Source of the DNA: Clostridia bacterium | GTDB lineage: Bacteria; Bacillota_A; Clostridia; Christensenellales; CAG-138 | Length of the DNA: 37,954 bases | Direction of reading: 5' to 3' | Assembly: GCA_017394605.1 (NCBI GenBank) | Contig: JAFPXU010000087.1 | Coordinates: 1-37,954 of the forward strand | Part shown: in pieces, positions 8,332 through 16,236 of the stretch | How the letters are laid out: each line of letters opens with the position of its first letter | Position numbering within the stretch: the first letter of the stretch is position 1 | Made by a program: the position numbers and the translations under genes | Notes under the pieces: model-generated | What the model saw: only the letters and a program-made list of their open reading frames with translations | What the model was told of the DNA's origin: nothing | Databases searched by the model: none

Positions 8332-10125
8332 ATGAAAAAATATCTGTGTCTGATTCTTTTTATTCTGTTGCCGCTTCTGCTCCTGACAGGATGCGAGGAT
8401 TCCCTGCCTGAGATGGTAGCCATCGTGTTCAGCACCGCTACGCCCGAACCGACCGCGGTTCCCACCGCTCCGCCAACTCCTGCTCCGACGGCGGAACCCA
8501 CGCCAGAGCCCACTGCAACGCCCGAGCCGACTCCGGAACCCACGCCGGAACCGGTCCTCACGGAATTCTGGAATATCGGCAGCGCCAGAAATGCGCTTCT
8601 TCTGGATTATGAGAACGTTAAAATCGTTACCGCGGCAAGGAATAGAGTGACACTCTATCCGGAGCCGTCTCTGAGTTCCGAACCGGAGCAGCTGCGGAAC
8701 CGGAAAACAAAATCCTGCTCGGATATACTGATTCTGGATACCGTCAAAGGTGATGACGGAACCGATTTCTACTATGTCCAATCTGCATTTTCCAGTCAAA
8801 GGGGCTACGTCCCGGTCGACAAGACTGTTGACTCCAAATTTGCGGAAGAAGGTGTTTCCGGATTTGCTCTCATGAAACGCCCCGGATGCCCTGTATTTTA
8901 TAATTTTAACGTCGAAGATAAAGTCAACGCTCAGGAGAGTTATCACGCCGTCCGTATTCTCGGCTCCTACAGGGGCTTCTACTATGTTGTCACGCAGGAA
9001 GGCAATTTCGGATATATGGAACCGGTAGTGCTGGAAAAGGTCTCTAGGGAAACGATCGAAGAGTATTTATCCCTCAGTCTGGCTGAAGATATCCGGGACG
9101 ATTTCTTGCCGGAAAAATTCGCCGAAACGCTTGAATCCATGACCGGCTCCGAGGTCGGTCCCATGGAAGAACTGCTCTATGAACAGCTTACGCAGTTCGG
9201 ATTCTTCTTCTCCCCAGGATATTACCGTTTCTTCACCAAGCCCCTGAGCGACAGGACGCTCTATCCGCAGGGCTTCTATCTGGATGAGGTATACAATTCC
9301 AGGCTCTTCAAGCTTTGGAACTCCTCCGGCAGACTGGTTTCCTATGAGGGTGAGGAAACTCAGTGGGATTATATTGACAGCTATGCTTCTCTGGAACGTG
9401 GTGATCTGATCTTCTTCTCCGAATACGGTGCGGGAGATACCGCTATCGTGCCGGGCGTTGAAGTCGTTTTCCGCGGAAAATACTCCGGATATGTGACGGA
9501 CTGCGGCGTATATCTCGGAAACGATACCGTGCTCCTTTCCGAAAACGGTGTCCTGACGGAGCTCAGCAATTTCAGTTCTCTGGGCAAGGCACAGTATTTC
9601 GACTGCGGCAGACGCATCAATACCGGCGTAACAGACGTCAGAGATCATTTTTCCGAAACGATCATCTCCACCATCTACGACCGGCTCGGAACTCCTTATG
9701 ACAACTTCACCAGAGTCGGAGACGCCAGTTACGATTGCTCCGGCATCATCTGCTGGTCTCTCCGTTCCATGGGCGTGCACCGCATGAAGACGAAAACCGT
9801 TGCGCTCATGCTGGAAACGACTGCCTCCGGCTTTGCAAATACAAAACTGTTTTATCTTGCGGACGGAACCAAGCTGGACTACGATTACATCAATCCGTAT
9901 CCGAAAACGCTTGAAGACCTGAATTCTCTGGAGCGCGGGGATTTCGTTTACCTCTACAGCACCGAAACGCATCGCATCGGTCACGTCATGGTTTACCTCG
10001 GCAATAACTATGTTATCCATTCCACGACCATCGATGAAAAGTACCGCGGCACTCTGGTCGCGGGAATCCGTCCCGAACTTCAGACCCTGTATTACGGCGC
10101 CACACGGGTCATGGGCGTCGACTGA
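8332..10125 (+). CDS. NlpC/P60 cell-wall peptidase lipoprotein
   Basis: The 597-residue lipoprotein (lipobox LLTGC, residues 17-21) has a long TPEP-repeat linker (about residues 36-75) and an SH3-like segment near 90-210. The C-terminal NlpC/P60 endopeptidase domain has Cys469 in YDCSG, His551 in GHVMVYLG and His563 in IHST as the likely triad, so it should cleave stem peptides of peptidoglycan. Residues about 355-400 repeat the second half of that fold (ERGDLIFF, then VTDCGVYLGN) without an upstream DCS motif, so a degenerate second copy is likely. The nearest good ribosome site (AAGGAG around 8286-8291) is some 40 bases from the ATG, so initiation may depend on translation of the preceding gene. 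No earlier in-frame start exists. Confidence 0.9.
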   Translation: MKKYLCLILFILLPLLLLTGCEDSLPEMVAIVFSTATPEPTAVPTAPPTPAPTAEPTPEPTATPEPTPEPTPEPVLTEFWNIGSARNALLLDYENVKIVTAARNRVTLYPEPSLSSEPEQLRNRKTKSCSDILILDTVKGDDGTDFYYVQSAFSSQRGYVPVDKTVDSKFAEEGVSGFALMKRPGCPVFYNFNVEDKVNAQESYHAVRILGSYRGFYYVVTQEGNFGYMEPVVLEKVSRETIEEYLSLSLAEDIRDDFLPEKFAETLESMTGSEVGPMEELLYEQLTQFGFFFSPGYYRFFTKPLSDRTLYPQGFYLDEVYNSRLFKLWNSSGRLVSYEGEETQWDYIDSYASLERGDLIFFSEYGAGDTAIVPGVEVVFRGKYSGYVTDCGVYLGNDTVLLSENGVLTELSNFSSLGKAQYFDCGRRINTGVTDVRDHFSETIISTIYDRLGTPYDNFTRVGDASYDCSGIICWSLRSMGVHRMKTKTVALMLETTASGFANTKLFYLADGTKLDYDYINPYPKTLEDLNSLERGDFVYLYSTETHRIGHVMVYLGNNYVIHSTTIDEKYRGTLVAGIRPELQTLYYGATRVMGVD

Positions 10126-10194
10126 ATCATGCCTGACTGCCGAGCAAATTAAGAATTACTCCGTCTGAAGCATATCTAGCATGCAACACATCGA

Positions 10195-10234
10195 ACAGAG
10201 GAGCGTCTCCATATCCGCTCCTCTGTTTCTTTTT
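10195..10234 (+). terminator. Intrinsic terminator after the NlpC/P60 gene
   Basis: A perfect 11-bp stem (10195-10205 with 10216-10226) closes a 10-base loop and is followed by TTCTTTTT. Confidence 0.88.
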
Positions 10235-10310
10235 CCGTACCTTAACGGCGCTCTGCATTTCGGATTTTCCGCACAAAAACATTTACCGAACTTCGCGTGT
10301 CAAACATATC

Positions 10311-10353
10311 AAAAAGACCGTCTCAAAACCCTGTTTTCAGGTTTGAAACGGCC
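10311..10353 (-). terminator. Intrinsic terminator of the P-type ATPase gene
   Basis: Read on the minus strand, the arms around GGCCGTTTCAAACC and GGTTTTGAGACGGTC pair with few mismatches over an inner CCTG/CAGG stem. They are followed by five T (10315-10311). It lies about 30 bases after the ATPase stop. Confidence 0.8.
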
Positions 10354-10382
10354 TAATGGTTAGCTAGGATTTTTACTGCCGG

Positions 10383-13109
10383 TTAGACAACTTCTCCGCG
10401 TTTGCGCATGTTCGCTCTCCTGATCGCTTTTCCGATCTCGAACACCGGAATTGCGGATACCGCAAGCAGGATCGAAATGGCAAGCTCTTTCGGCTGGAAG
10501 GTGCCCGGCTCGATTCCGAATACCGTGCAGAGGCCGGGGACATAAATCGCTGCAAGCGTCAGCGCAACCGTTACGATCGTCGCACCTACAAGCCACCAGT
10601 TCATATTCTTCAGTTTGTCCTTCGAAAAGATGGATCCGACCCGTGAGCGCATATTGATTGCGCACATCATCTCCGCAAAGTTTACCGTCAGGAACGCCAT
10701 AGCCATCGCGTTAACACATTCCACCCCGGTAAAGAAGATCTGGCCGGTCGGGTTCTCAAGCCTGAAGCCGATAAAATAGGATGCGAGCTCAATCAGCGCA
10801 AGGTAAATGCCCTGCCACACCATATCGAACCCGGCACCGTTGGAAAAGATTCCGTCGGTTGTAGGTCTGGGTTTGCGGAGCATCAGGTTCCCTTCCGCCT
10901 TTTCCATGCCGAGCGCAAGACCGGGCAGCGAGTCCGTGACCATGTTCACCCAAAGCAGGTGTACAGGGGAAAGGATCGTAAAATGCAGGATGGAAGCCAC
11001 AAACATGATGATGATCTCAGCCATATTCGTGGACAGCTGGAACTGGAGCACCTTCAGAACGTTATCGTAGATTTTACGGCCTTCTTCCACCGCGTTTACG
11101 ATGGTAGCAAAGTTGTCATCTGACAGAACCATGTCCGCAACGCTCTTGGTAACGTCCGTTCCGGTGATTCCCATTCCGATTCCGATATCCGCCGCTTTGA
11201 TAGACGGCGCGTCGTTAACACCGTCGCCGGTCATGGCGGTGACCATCCCGCGTGTTTTCCACGCACGGACAATGCGCGTCTTATGCTCCGGTTGAACACG
11301 CGCATATACCGAGTACTTGAGGACTTCCTCCACCATTTCCTCATCGGAGAACTTGTCAAGTTCCGCTCCGACGATTGCCTCGGATTCGTCCGTGATGATT
11401 CCGAGATCCTTTCCGATCGCAACGGCGGTATCCTTATGGTCGCCCGTGATCATGATCGGGCGGATACCGGCAAGACGGCACTCCTGGATTGCGTCATATA
11501 CTTCGGGACGGCACGGATCGATCATTCCGACCAGGCCGATAAACACAAGATCATGCTCAAGATCCTCAGGCTCAACGGAGCCCGGCATTTCGTCGTATTT
11601 CCTGTATGCAGCGCAGAGGACGCGGAGCGCACGGTCCGCAAAAGCTTTGTTTTCCTTTTCAATGGTGACACGGAATTCCTCTGTCATCGGGAGTTCCTTC
11701 CCGTCCTGCAGATAATGCGTGCAGCGGGAGATCATGACATCGGCAGCGCCCTTGGTATACTGGATGATATCGTCCCCGTCTTTATGAATGGTGGACATCA
11801 TCTTTCTCATGGAATCAAAAGGCGCTTCGCCGACACGCGGCTGTTCCGCCTCGATGACGGATTTCGGCATTCCGAGCTTGTTTGCGTAGTTTACAAGCGC
11901 GCATTCCGTAGGCTCGCCGGTCGCCTCTGTCGCCCCTTCCTGCAGTTCCGCGTCGGAGCACAGCGCCATTGCCCTGCCGAGAAGCAGTTCGTCCGAGGTG
12001 AACGCATCCACCACCGTCATCTTATTCTGGGTGAGGGTTCCGGTCTTATCCGAGCAGATGATCTGCGTACAGCCGAGCGTTTCAACGGCGGTCAGCTTGC
12101 GGATGAGCGCCTGGCGTTTGCTCATAGCGGTAACGCCAATCGACAGGATAATCGTCACGACGGCAGGGAGTCCTTCCGGAATCGCGGCAACGGCAAGCGC
12201 GATCGCAGCGATAAAGGTCTTCAGTCCTGCGTCACCCAGCATGCCCCAGGAGAAGCCTTCTTTGGAAAGCAGAACGGATTCCACCATTCCGACCACGAAT
12301 ACCAGAACGCATATTCCCAGAACCAGCTTGGTGAGGAACTTGGAAAGCTCAGCCATCTTTTTCTGAAGCGGCGTCTGCTCTTTTTCCGCCATGGAAAGAG
12401 CGTCCGCGATCTTTCCGATTTCCGTGTCCATTCCTGTTGCGGTGACAACAGCTTTTCCTCTTCCGTAGACGATCGTGGAACCGCTGAAAGCCATGTTGGA
12501 TCTGTCGCCCAGCGGAACCTCTTTCCCGGGTTCGCGGCACATCAGTACGTCGATAGCCTTATGGACCGGGACGGATTCTCCCGTCAGAGCAGCCTCTTCG
12601 GACTGCATGCTGTGTGCTTCGATGATACGGCAGTCCGCCGGCACGGCATCGCCCGCTTCCAGAACGACAACATCGCCAACCACAACATCCTCGCTTTTGA
12701 CAACCGTGATCTTCCCGTCGCGGAGAACCTTGCTGGTTGCGGCTGTCATTTCCATGAGCGCCTCCATAGCAGCCTCAGCCTTGCTCTCCTGAACCAGACT
12801 CATGACGGTATTGATAATGACAACGACCAGAATAACCAGAACATCCGCAAAATCACGGAATGTTGGTCTTCCGCCCGCTTCAATCACGGCAACCACCGCC
12901 TGGATCAGTGCGGCGGCTAAAAGCATAATAATCATCGGATCCAGAATCGAATTGATAAACTTACGGAACAGCGTTTCCTTTTCGGGTTCCTTCAGTTTGT
13001 TCTTTCCGTTCCGTTCCAGCCTTGCCGCAGCTTCGTCAGCCGACAGACCGTTCTGGTTCGTACCCAGTTCCTTCAGGATCTCTTCCGCTTCCTGATAATA
13101 ACGTTCCAT
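10383..13109 (-). CDS. P2-type cation-transporting ATPase (Ca2+/Mn2+ exporter)
   Basis: The 908-residue protein is full length for the PMCA/SERCA-like bacterial family. It pumps divalent cations out of the cytoplasm using ATP. Visible elements: an N-terminal cation-ATPase segment, actuator motif LTGES, M4 PEGLP, phosphorylation motif DKTGTLT with Asp354, hinge GDGVNDAP, M5 NMAE and M6 NMVTD. Residues equivalent to SERCA Glu309, Asn768, Glu771, Asn796, Thr799 and Asp800 all appear to be kept, so both ion sites may exist. The ATG follows GGGAGGTT at good distance. Expression appears to be controlled by a yybP-ykoY manganese riboswitch with a transcription terminator in the leader (13183-13302), which argues for Mn2+ export, with or without Ca2+. 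Confidence 0.95.
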   Translation of the reverse strand: MERYYQEAEEILKELGTNQNGLSADEAAARLERNGKNKLKEPEKETLFRKFINSILDPMIIMLLAAALIQAVVAVIEAGGRPTFRDFADVLVILVVVIINTVMSLVQESKAEAAMEALMEMTAATSKVLRDGKITVVKSEDVVVGDVVVLEAGDAVPADCRIIEAHSMQSEEAALTGESVPVHKAIDVLMCREPGKEVPLGDRSNMAFSGSTIVYGRGKAVVTATGMDTEIGKIADALSMAEKEQTPLQKKMAELSKFLTKLVLGICVLVFVVGMVESVLLSKEGFSWGMLGDAGLKTFIAAIALAVAAIPEGLPAVVTIILSIGVTAMSKRQALIRKLTAVETLGCTQIICSDKTGTLTQNKMTVVDAFTSDELLLGRAMALCSDAELQEGATEATGEPTECALVNYANKLGMPKSVIEAEQPRVGEAPFDSMRKMMSTIHKDGDDIIQYTKGAADVMISRCTHYLQDGKELPMTEEFRVTIEKENKAFADRALRVLCAAYRKYDEMPGSVEPEDLEHDLVFIGLVGMIDPCRPEVYDAIQECRLAGIRPIMITGDHKDTAVAIGKDLGIITDESEAIVGAELDKFSDEEMVEEVLKYSVYARVQPEHKTRIVRAWKTRGMVTAMTGDGVNDAPSIKAADIGIGMGITGTDVTKSVADMVLSDDNFATIVNAVEEGRKIYDNVLKVLQFQLSTNMAEIIIMFVASILHFTILSPVHLLWVNMVTDSLPGLALGMEKAEGNLMLRKPRPTTDGIFSNGAGFDMVWQGIYLALIELASYFIGFRLENPTGQIFFTGVECVNAMAMAFLTVNFAEMMCAINMRSRVGSIFSKDKLKNMNWWLVGATIVTVALTLAAIYVPGLCTVFGIEPGTFQPKELAISILLAVSAIPVFEIGKAIRRANMRKRGEVV

Positions 13110-13172
13110 TCAAACCTCCCGTATCGAATTTGGCAACAAAACTATAATAACAAATAATGCACGTGAACGCTT

Positions 13173-13213
13173 AAAAAAATAGCCTTAACATTCTCCGCCT
13201 GAAAATGTTAAGG
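13173..13213 (-). terminator. Leader terminator (riboswitch expression platform)
   Basis: On the minus strand a perfect 10-bp stem, CCTTAACATT with AATGTTAAGG (13213-13204 and 13192-13183), closes an 11-base loop and runs into CTATTTTTTTA. It lies before, not after, the ATPase gene, so it must act as an attenuator. Its first seven bases are the same bases that close the aptamer P1 helix, so the two structures exclude each other. Confidence 0.88.
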
Positions 13214-13302
13214 TCTCGTTTGCGTCTTGAAAAGAGCACCGCATACCAGCCGGGAGTCCCGGCGGATGTTGACATGCGGTCGAAAAACTACTCCCCTATA
13301 AC
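13207..13302 (-). ncRNA. yybP-ykoY manganese riboswitch aptamer
   Basis: The minus-strand leader carries the family hallmark GGGGAGTAG (13296-13288). P1 can form between GTTATAGG (13302-13295) and CCTTAAC (13213-13207) with one bulged T. A 7-bp helix (13280-13274 with 13244-13238) and a 6-bp GC hairpin with a 3-base loop (13263-13258 with 13254-13249) build the second arm, and the 3' side ends in CGAGACC before P1 closes. Members of this family bind Mn2+ and are known before P-type ATPases. Because P1 uses the 5' arm of the terminator, Mn2+ should switch transcription on. I identified it by eye; a covariance-model search was not possible. Confidence 0.88.
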
Positions 13303-13308
13303 CAAGTT

Positions 13309-13337
13309 AAAATATCATGAACATTAATAAAAGTCAA
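13309..13337 (-). promoter_or_regulatory. Promoter of the riboswitch-ATPase transcript
   Basis: On the minus strand TTGACT (13337-13332), a 17-base spacer and TATTTT (13314-13309). Transcription would start around 13302, right at the first base of the riboswitch P1 helix. Confidence 0.75.
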
Positions 13338-13422
13338 GAACAATACGGGCGAAAAGGGGGTACAATTCAAATAGCATACAATGGAAAAGATTAGGTTTTT
13401 CCGCTTTTACAAGGAGATTCTC

Positions 13423-13968
13423 ATGCGCCGGAATTCTTCCAATACTACTGTCCGATTCCACCGGATCGCGATCATATTGTTTACTGCTGTTCTATGCATG
13501 CTTCTTTCCGCATGCATGGACACCGGCGCTGCTGTCTTTGAGTCACCCGATACCCCTGCGCCGTCAGCCCCGCCCACGCCAACTCCGGAACCTTTCTATA
13601 TTTCGATGACGGCAGAACCGCTTCCTACCGATGCGCTCGGACAGATTGTGGAATCCGATGAGCACTATTTCGATTACATTTCCTACGGGGATATGCGAAT
13701 CTATGAATACGATACCGGCACGTTCCTCGACGGCATCTGTTTCAGCAGTTACCCGGAGCCACTTGATGGCACTGTCCGAATCATATACCGGGATCAGGAC
13801 GGCAAGGTATGCGGAGAGGGCACGCTTCATAACGCCCTCGGAACGACCGTCATGCAGCCCGGCGCAAACACCGTATATGCGGAGATCCTGACAGATATCA
13901 GTGTTCTTGAAATGGACTTCACGCTGGAAATCGAACGGCAGTTCGCTCCTTTGGAGCAGATAAAATGA
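13423..13968 (+). CDS. Lipoprotein of unknown function
   Basis: The ATG at 13423 is chosen because AAGGAG (13411-13416) is ideally spaced; an in-frame ATG at 13381 lacks such a site. The 181-residue product has a signal peptide with lipobox LLSAC, a short Thr/Pro linker (APSAPPTPTPEP) and then about 130 residues rich in beta-strand-type sequence and acidic or aromatic residues. I do not recognise the domain; it looks like a small extracellular sandwich fold. The stop overlaps the start of the PP2C-like gene as ATGA, so the two proteins are probably made together and may act together at the cell surface. Confidence 0.8.
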   Translation: MRRNSSNTTVRFHRIAIILFTAVLCMLLSACMDTGAAVFESPDTPAPSAPPTPTPEPFYISMTAEPLPTDALGQIVESDEHYFDYISYGDMRIYEYDTGTFLDGICFSSYPEPLDGTVRIIYRDQDGKVCGEGTLHNALGTTVMQPGANTVYAEILTDISVLEMDFTLEIERQFAPLEQIK

Positions 13969-14816
13969 AACGCTTCTCTGCTGTTATTCTGCTGGGTCTT
14001 CTCCTGTGCTGTTCCTGTTACGCGGAGCCAGACACCGGCAACCCTTTCCCGCTCTCATTTTCTCTTTCACAATCGCAAAACAACGCAGAGAGCGGGCGTC
14101 CATATGAAGACGCCTTCTACGCGCACGGAACGGCTTTCGTGGTCGCAGACGGAGTTTCGCGCACCGATAACGAATATCTGGATATGACGGAAAGCCCGGC
14201 CGCTTTCGCGGCGGAGCGCGTCGCCGCCATCGTAGGTAAAATCCTGCAGTACGCAAAAGACCCTGCCACCGCTTCGAAAACTGCTGCAAGGCGGGCATCC
14301 GCAGCGGTCGGCCGTTATAACCGTCAGACCGGACTGAGTGTTCCTGCGGCGACCTCTTATGTTTCCGCGGTAATCCGGAACGGCAAACTGTATTATTCCT
14401 ATATAGGAGACAATCATCTGATTCTTCTTCGGAACGGAGCTGCCACGGAATTCTGTGAAAAGCAGACGGATGCCGTACACAGGGCAGGCGGAGCGTACGG
14501 CCTCGGAATGAGCAGAGAAGAATACTACCGGACGGTCGTAAACAACGCCGCATATCCCGGCGGTCTCGGGTACGGCGTGATCACGGGTTCCAGCGGCGCG
14601 TATGATTTTCTCCGCACAGGCACGGCAGATCTCTTCCCCGGCGACAGGATCCTGCTCGCTTCAGACGGTCTTGATGTCTTCCTTGAAAACGCAGCATACA
14701 CCGATCTCAAATCCTTCTCCGCGGAAGAGTTGCTCTCCATGTCAGCCCCGTATGACAGTCCTCCGTTCGGATCTTACGCACACGACAAGACACTGATTGC
14801 GATCGATATCGGGTAA
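13965..14816 (+). CDS. Exported PP2C-like Ser/Thr phosphatase domain protein
   Basis: The 283-residue protein starts with a clear secretion signal (MKRF, a hydrophobic Leu-rich stretch, then CCSCYAEP), cleaved after CYA or lipidated on a nearby Cys. The rest follows the PP2C order: RPYEDAF (motif with the metal Asp), VVADGVS, GDNHLILLRNG, LASDGLD and, near the end, HDKTLIAI. The metal-binding Asp residues appear present, although the last motif has His-Asp-Lys-Thr in place of Asp-Asn-x-Thr. PP2C enzymes remove phosphate from Ser/Thr and are normally cytoplasmic, so an exported one is unusual. It overlaps the preceding lipoprotein gene by four bases. A non-catalytic surface role is possible. 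Confidence 0.82.
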   Translation: MKRFSAVILLGLLLCCSCYAEPDTGNPFPLSFSLSQSQNNAESGRPYEDAFYAHGTAFVVADGVSRTDNEYLDMTESPAAFAAERVAAIVGKILQYAKDPATASKTAARRASAAVGRYNRQTGLSVPAATSYVSAVIRNGKLYYSYIGDNHLILLRNGAATEFCEKQTDAVHRAGGAYGLGMSREEYYRTVVNNAAYPGGLGYGVITGSSGAYDFLRTGTADLFPGDRILLASDGLDVFLENAAYTDLKSFSAEELLSMSAPYDSPPFGSYAHDKTLIAIDIG

Positions 14817-14826
14817 AAAACCCGTT
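14810..14826 (+). terminator. Possible weak terminator overlapping the PP2C-like stop codon
   Basis: CGGGT and ACCCG form a 5-bp stem around five A, followed by only three T. Too weak to be sure. Confidence 0.25.
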
Positions 14827-14924
14827 TCAGCCTCCGTTAGAGTATCCCAAACTCAGTATTTGCATATTTCGCGCAACATTGCGTATATTTATTCAGAAAT
14901 CTCCTTTTTCCACTGATTCCGTTC

Positions 14925-14954
14925 TTCCATTCGCAAGATCATATATGATATAAT
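14925..14954 (+). promoter_or_regulatory. Promoter candidate of the symporter/prephenate gene pair
   Basis: A perfect TATAAT at 14949-14954 with a poor -35 (TTCCAT, 14925-14930, spacer 18). Downstream, CCGATC (14971-14976) and GATCGG (14987-14992) form a 6-bp inverted repeat in the leader, just before the ribosome site GGAGGT. It could be an operator or an RNA hairpin. Confidence 0.5.
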
Positions 14955-15015
14955 ATGCGATATTATTTTTCCGATCGGCATATCCTGATCGGTTCAGTCT
15001 GGAGGTAGGGAATTC

Positions 15016-16236
15016 ATGAAAAAACTCTTTAAGAAAGAAACACTCTTTATCAGAGTGGCCATCGGTTTTGCGCTCGGCATTATTCTCGGGCTTGTCGCTC
15101 CGCAGTTCAGCATAGCGACAAAAGTCGTCGGCGACGTCTATCTGAACCTCATAAAGCTGATGATCATCCCCATCGTTGTCTGTGCTGTATTCTGCGGCAT
15201 CGCAAACATTCAGGACGGCGCGCTTCTCAGAAAGATCGGCATCCGCACCGTTCTGCTTTACGTGCTGATGTTCTTTGCTTCCGCAGTGGTATCCCTTCTC
15301 ATTGTTTATCTGATCCGTCCCGGCAAGGGCATGACCCTCGCCTCCGATGTGGTCTTCACCGGAGATCTTGCCAATACGACCGTTTCCGGATTCCTCACCA
15401 CGATCGTGCCGACGAATATCGTTCAATCGATGGCTAACGGAGCGACGCTTCCCGTCATCCTGTTCACCGCGATCTTCGCGGTCGCTATCGTTGCACTTGG
15501 CGAAAAAGGAAAGCCTGTTACGACGTTCATGAACAGCCTCTCTGCCGCGTTCTTTAAAATGCTCGGATACTTCATGGAGCTGTCCCCGCTGGGCGTCATG
15601 TCGCTCATGGCATACAGCGTCGCAAACTACGGCTCCGGCATCTTCAGCGCTCTCGCAAAGTACATCGTGACATGCTGGATCTGCTGCATTGTCGTGTTCT
15701 TCATCTGCATGGTTCTGCCCACCTGTCTATATACGAAGGTCAGTCCGGGTAAATTCCTCAAAGCATGCGGCAAGATCGCGCTTGTCACCCTTTCCACGAC
15801 TTCTTCCGCAGCCACGCTTCCCACCACGATCAACGTCAGCATGGAAGACCTCGGCGCTCCGGAAGGAATCAGCAAGTTTACGCTCCCGCTCGGATGCACG
15901 ATCAATATGTGCGGCGGCGCCTGCTCATTCTGCTGTCTCGCCGTATTCACGGCGGACATCTACGGCCTGAACCTCAGCCTTGGAACGATCATTTTCATGG
16001 TCGTTGTCGCCACGCTGATCAACATGGCTGCCCCCGGAATCCCCGGCGGCGGTGTCATCCTCGGCGCGTCCTTCCTTTCGATCTTCGGGCTTCCGTTCGA
16101 TGTCATGGCGCTGATCAGCGGCTTCTACAGACTGCTTGATATGGCGTTCACAACGATCAACGTGGAGGGCGATGTCGCTGCCAACCTGATCATCGCGAAG
16201 AGCGTCGGCGAATACAACGGAGCTCAGGCACAATGA
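15016..16236 (+). CDS. DAACS-family cation:dicarboxylate/amino acid symporter
   Basis: The 406-residue protein is full length for this family of Na+ or H+-coupled carriers (GltP, DctA, SstT). It shows the family landmarks: LIKLMIIPIV early, the serine-rich hairpin STTSSAATLPTT, the NM-G motif of helix 7, the second hairpin PGIPGGG and the helix-8 motif. Two binding positions differ from the archetype GltPh. The NMDGT motif reads NMCGG (residues 297-301), losing the Asp that helps hold sodium. In helix 8, Asp375, Asn382 and Asp386 are kept but Phe378 replaces the Arg that binds the acidic side chain. A neutral or aromatic substrate is therefore more likely than aspartate or glutamate. GGAGGT precedes the ATG. 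The stop overlaps the next start (ATGA). Confidence 0.92.
   Translation: MKKLFKKETLFIRVAIGFALGIILGLVAPQFSIATKVVGDVYLNLIKLMIIPIVVCAVFCGIANIQDGALLRKIGIRTVLLYVLMFFASAVVSLLIVYLIRPGKGMTLASDVVFTGDLANTTVSGFLTTIVPTNIVQSMANGATLPVILFTAIFAVAIVALGEKGKPVTTFMNSLSAAFFKMLGYFMELSPLGVMSLMAYSVANYGSGIFSALAKYIVTCWICCIVVFFICMVLPTCLYTKVSPGKFLKACGKIALVTLSTTSSAATLPTTINVSMEDLGAPEGISKFTLPLGCTINMCGGACSFCCLAVFTADIYGLNLSLGTIIFMVVVATLINMAAPGIPGGGVILGASFLSIFGLPFDVMALISGFYRLLDMAFTTINVEGDVAANLIIAKSVGEYNGAQAQ

Noticed and set aside
8325..8561. Gly/Val/Ser repeat protein on the minus strand
   Set aside because: It is the reverse reading of the TPEP linker repeat and has no start signals.
9067..10020. 317-codon open frame opposite the NlpC/P60 gene
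   Set aside because: Antisense shadow; the plus strand has lipobox, linker and catalytic motifs.
11283..12920. 545-codon open frame opposite the ATPase gene
   Set aside because: It is the antisense of a clear P-type ATPase, has no domain or ribosome site, and is explained by codon bias.
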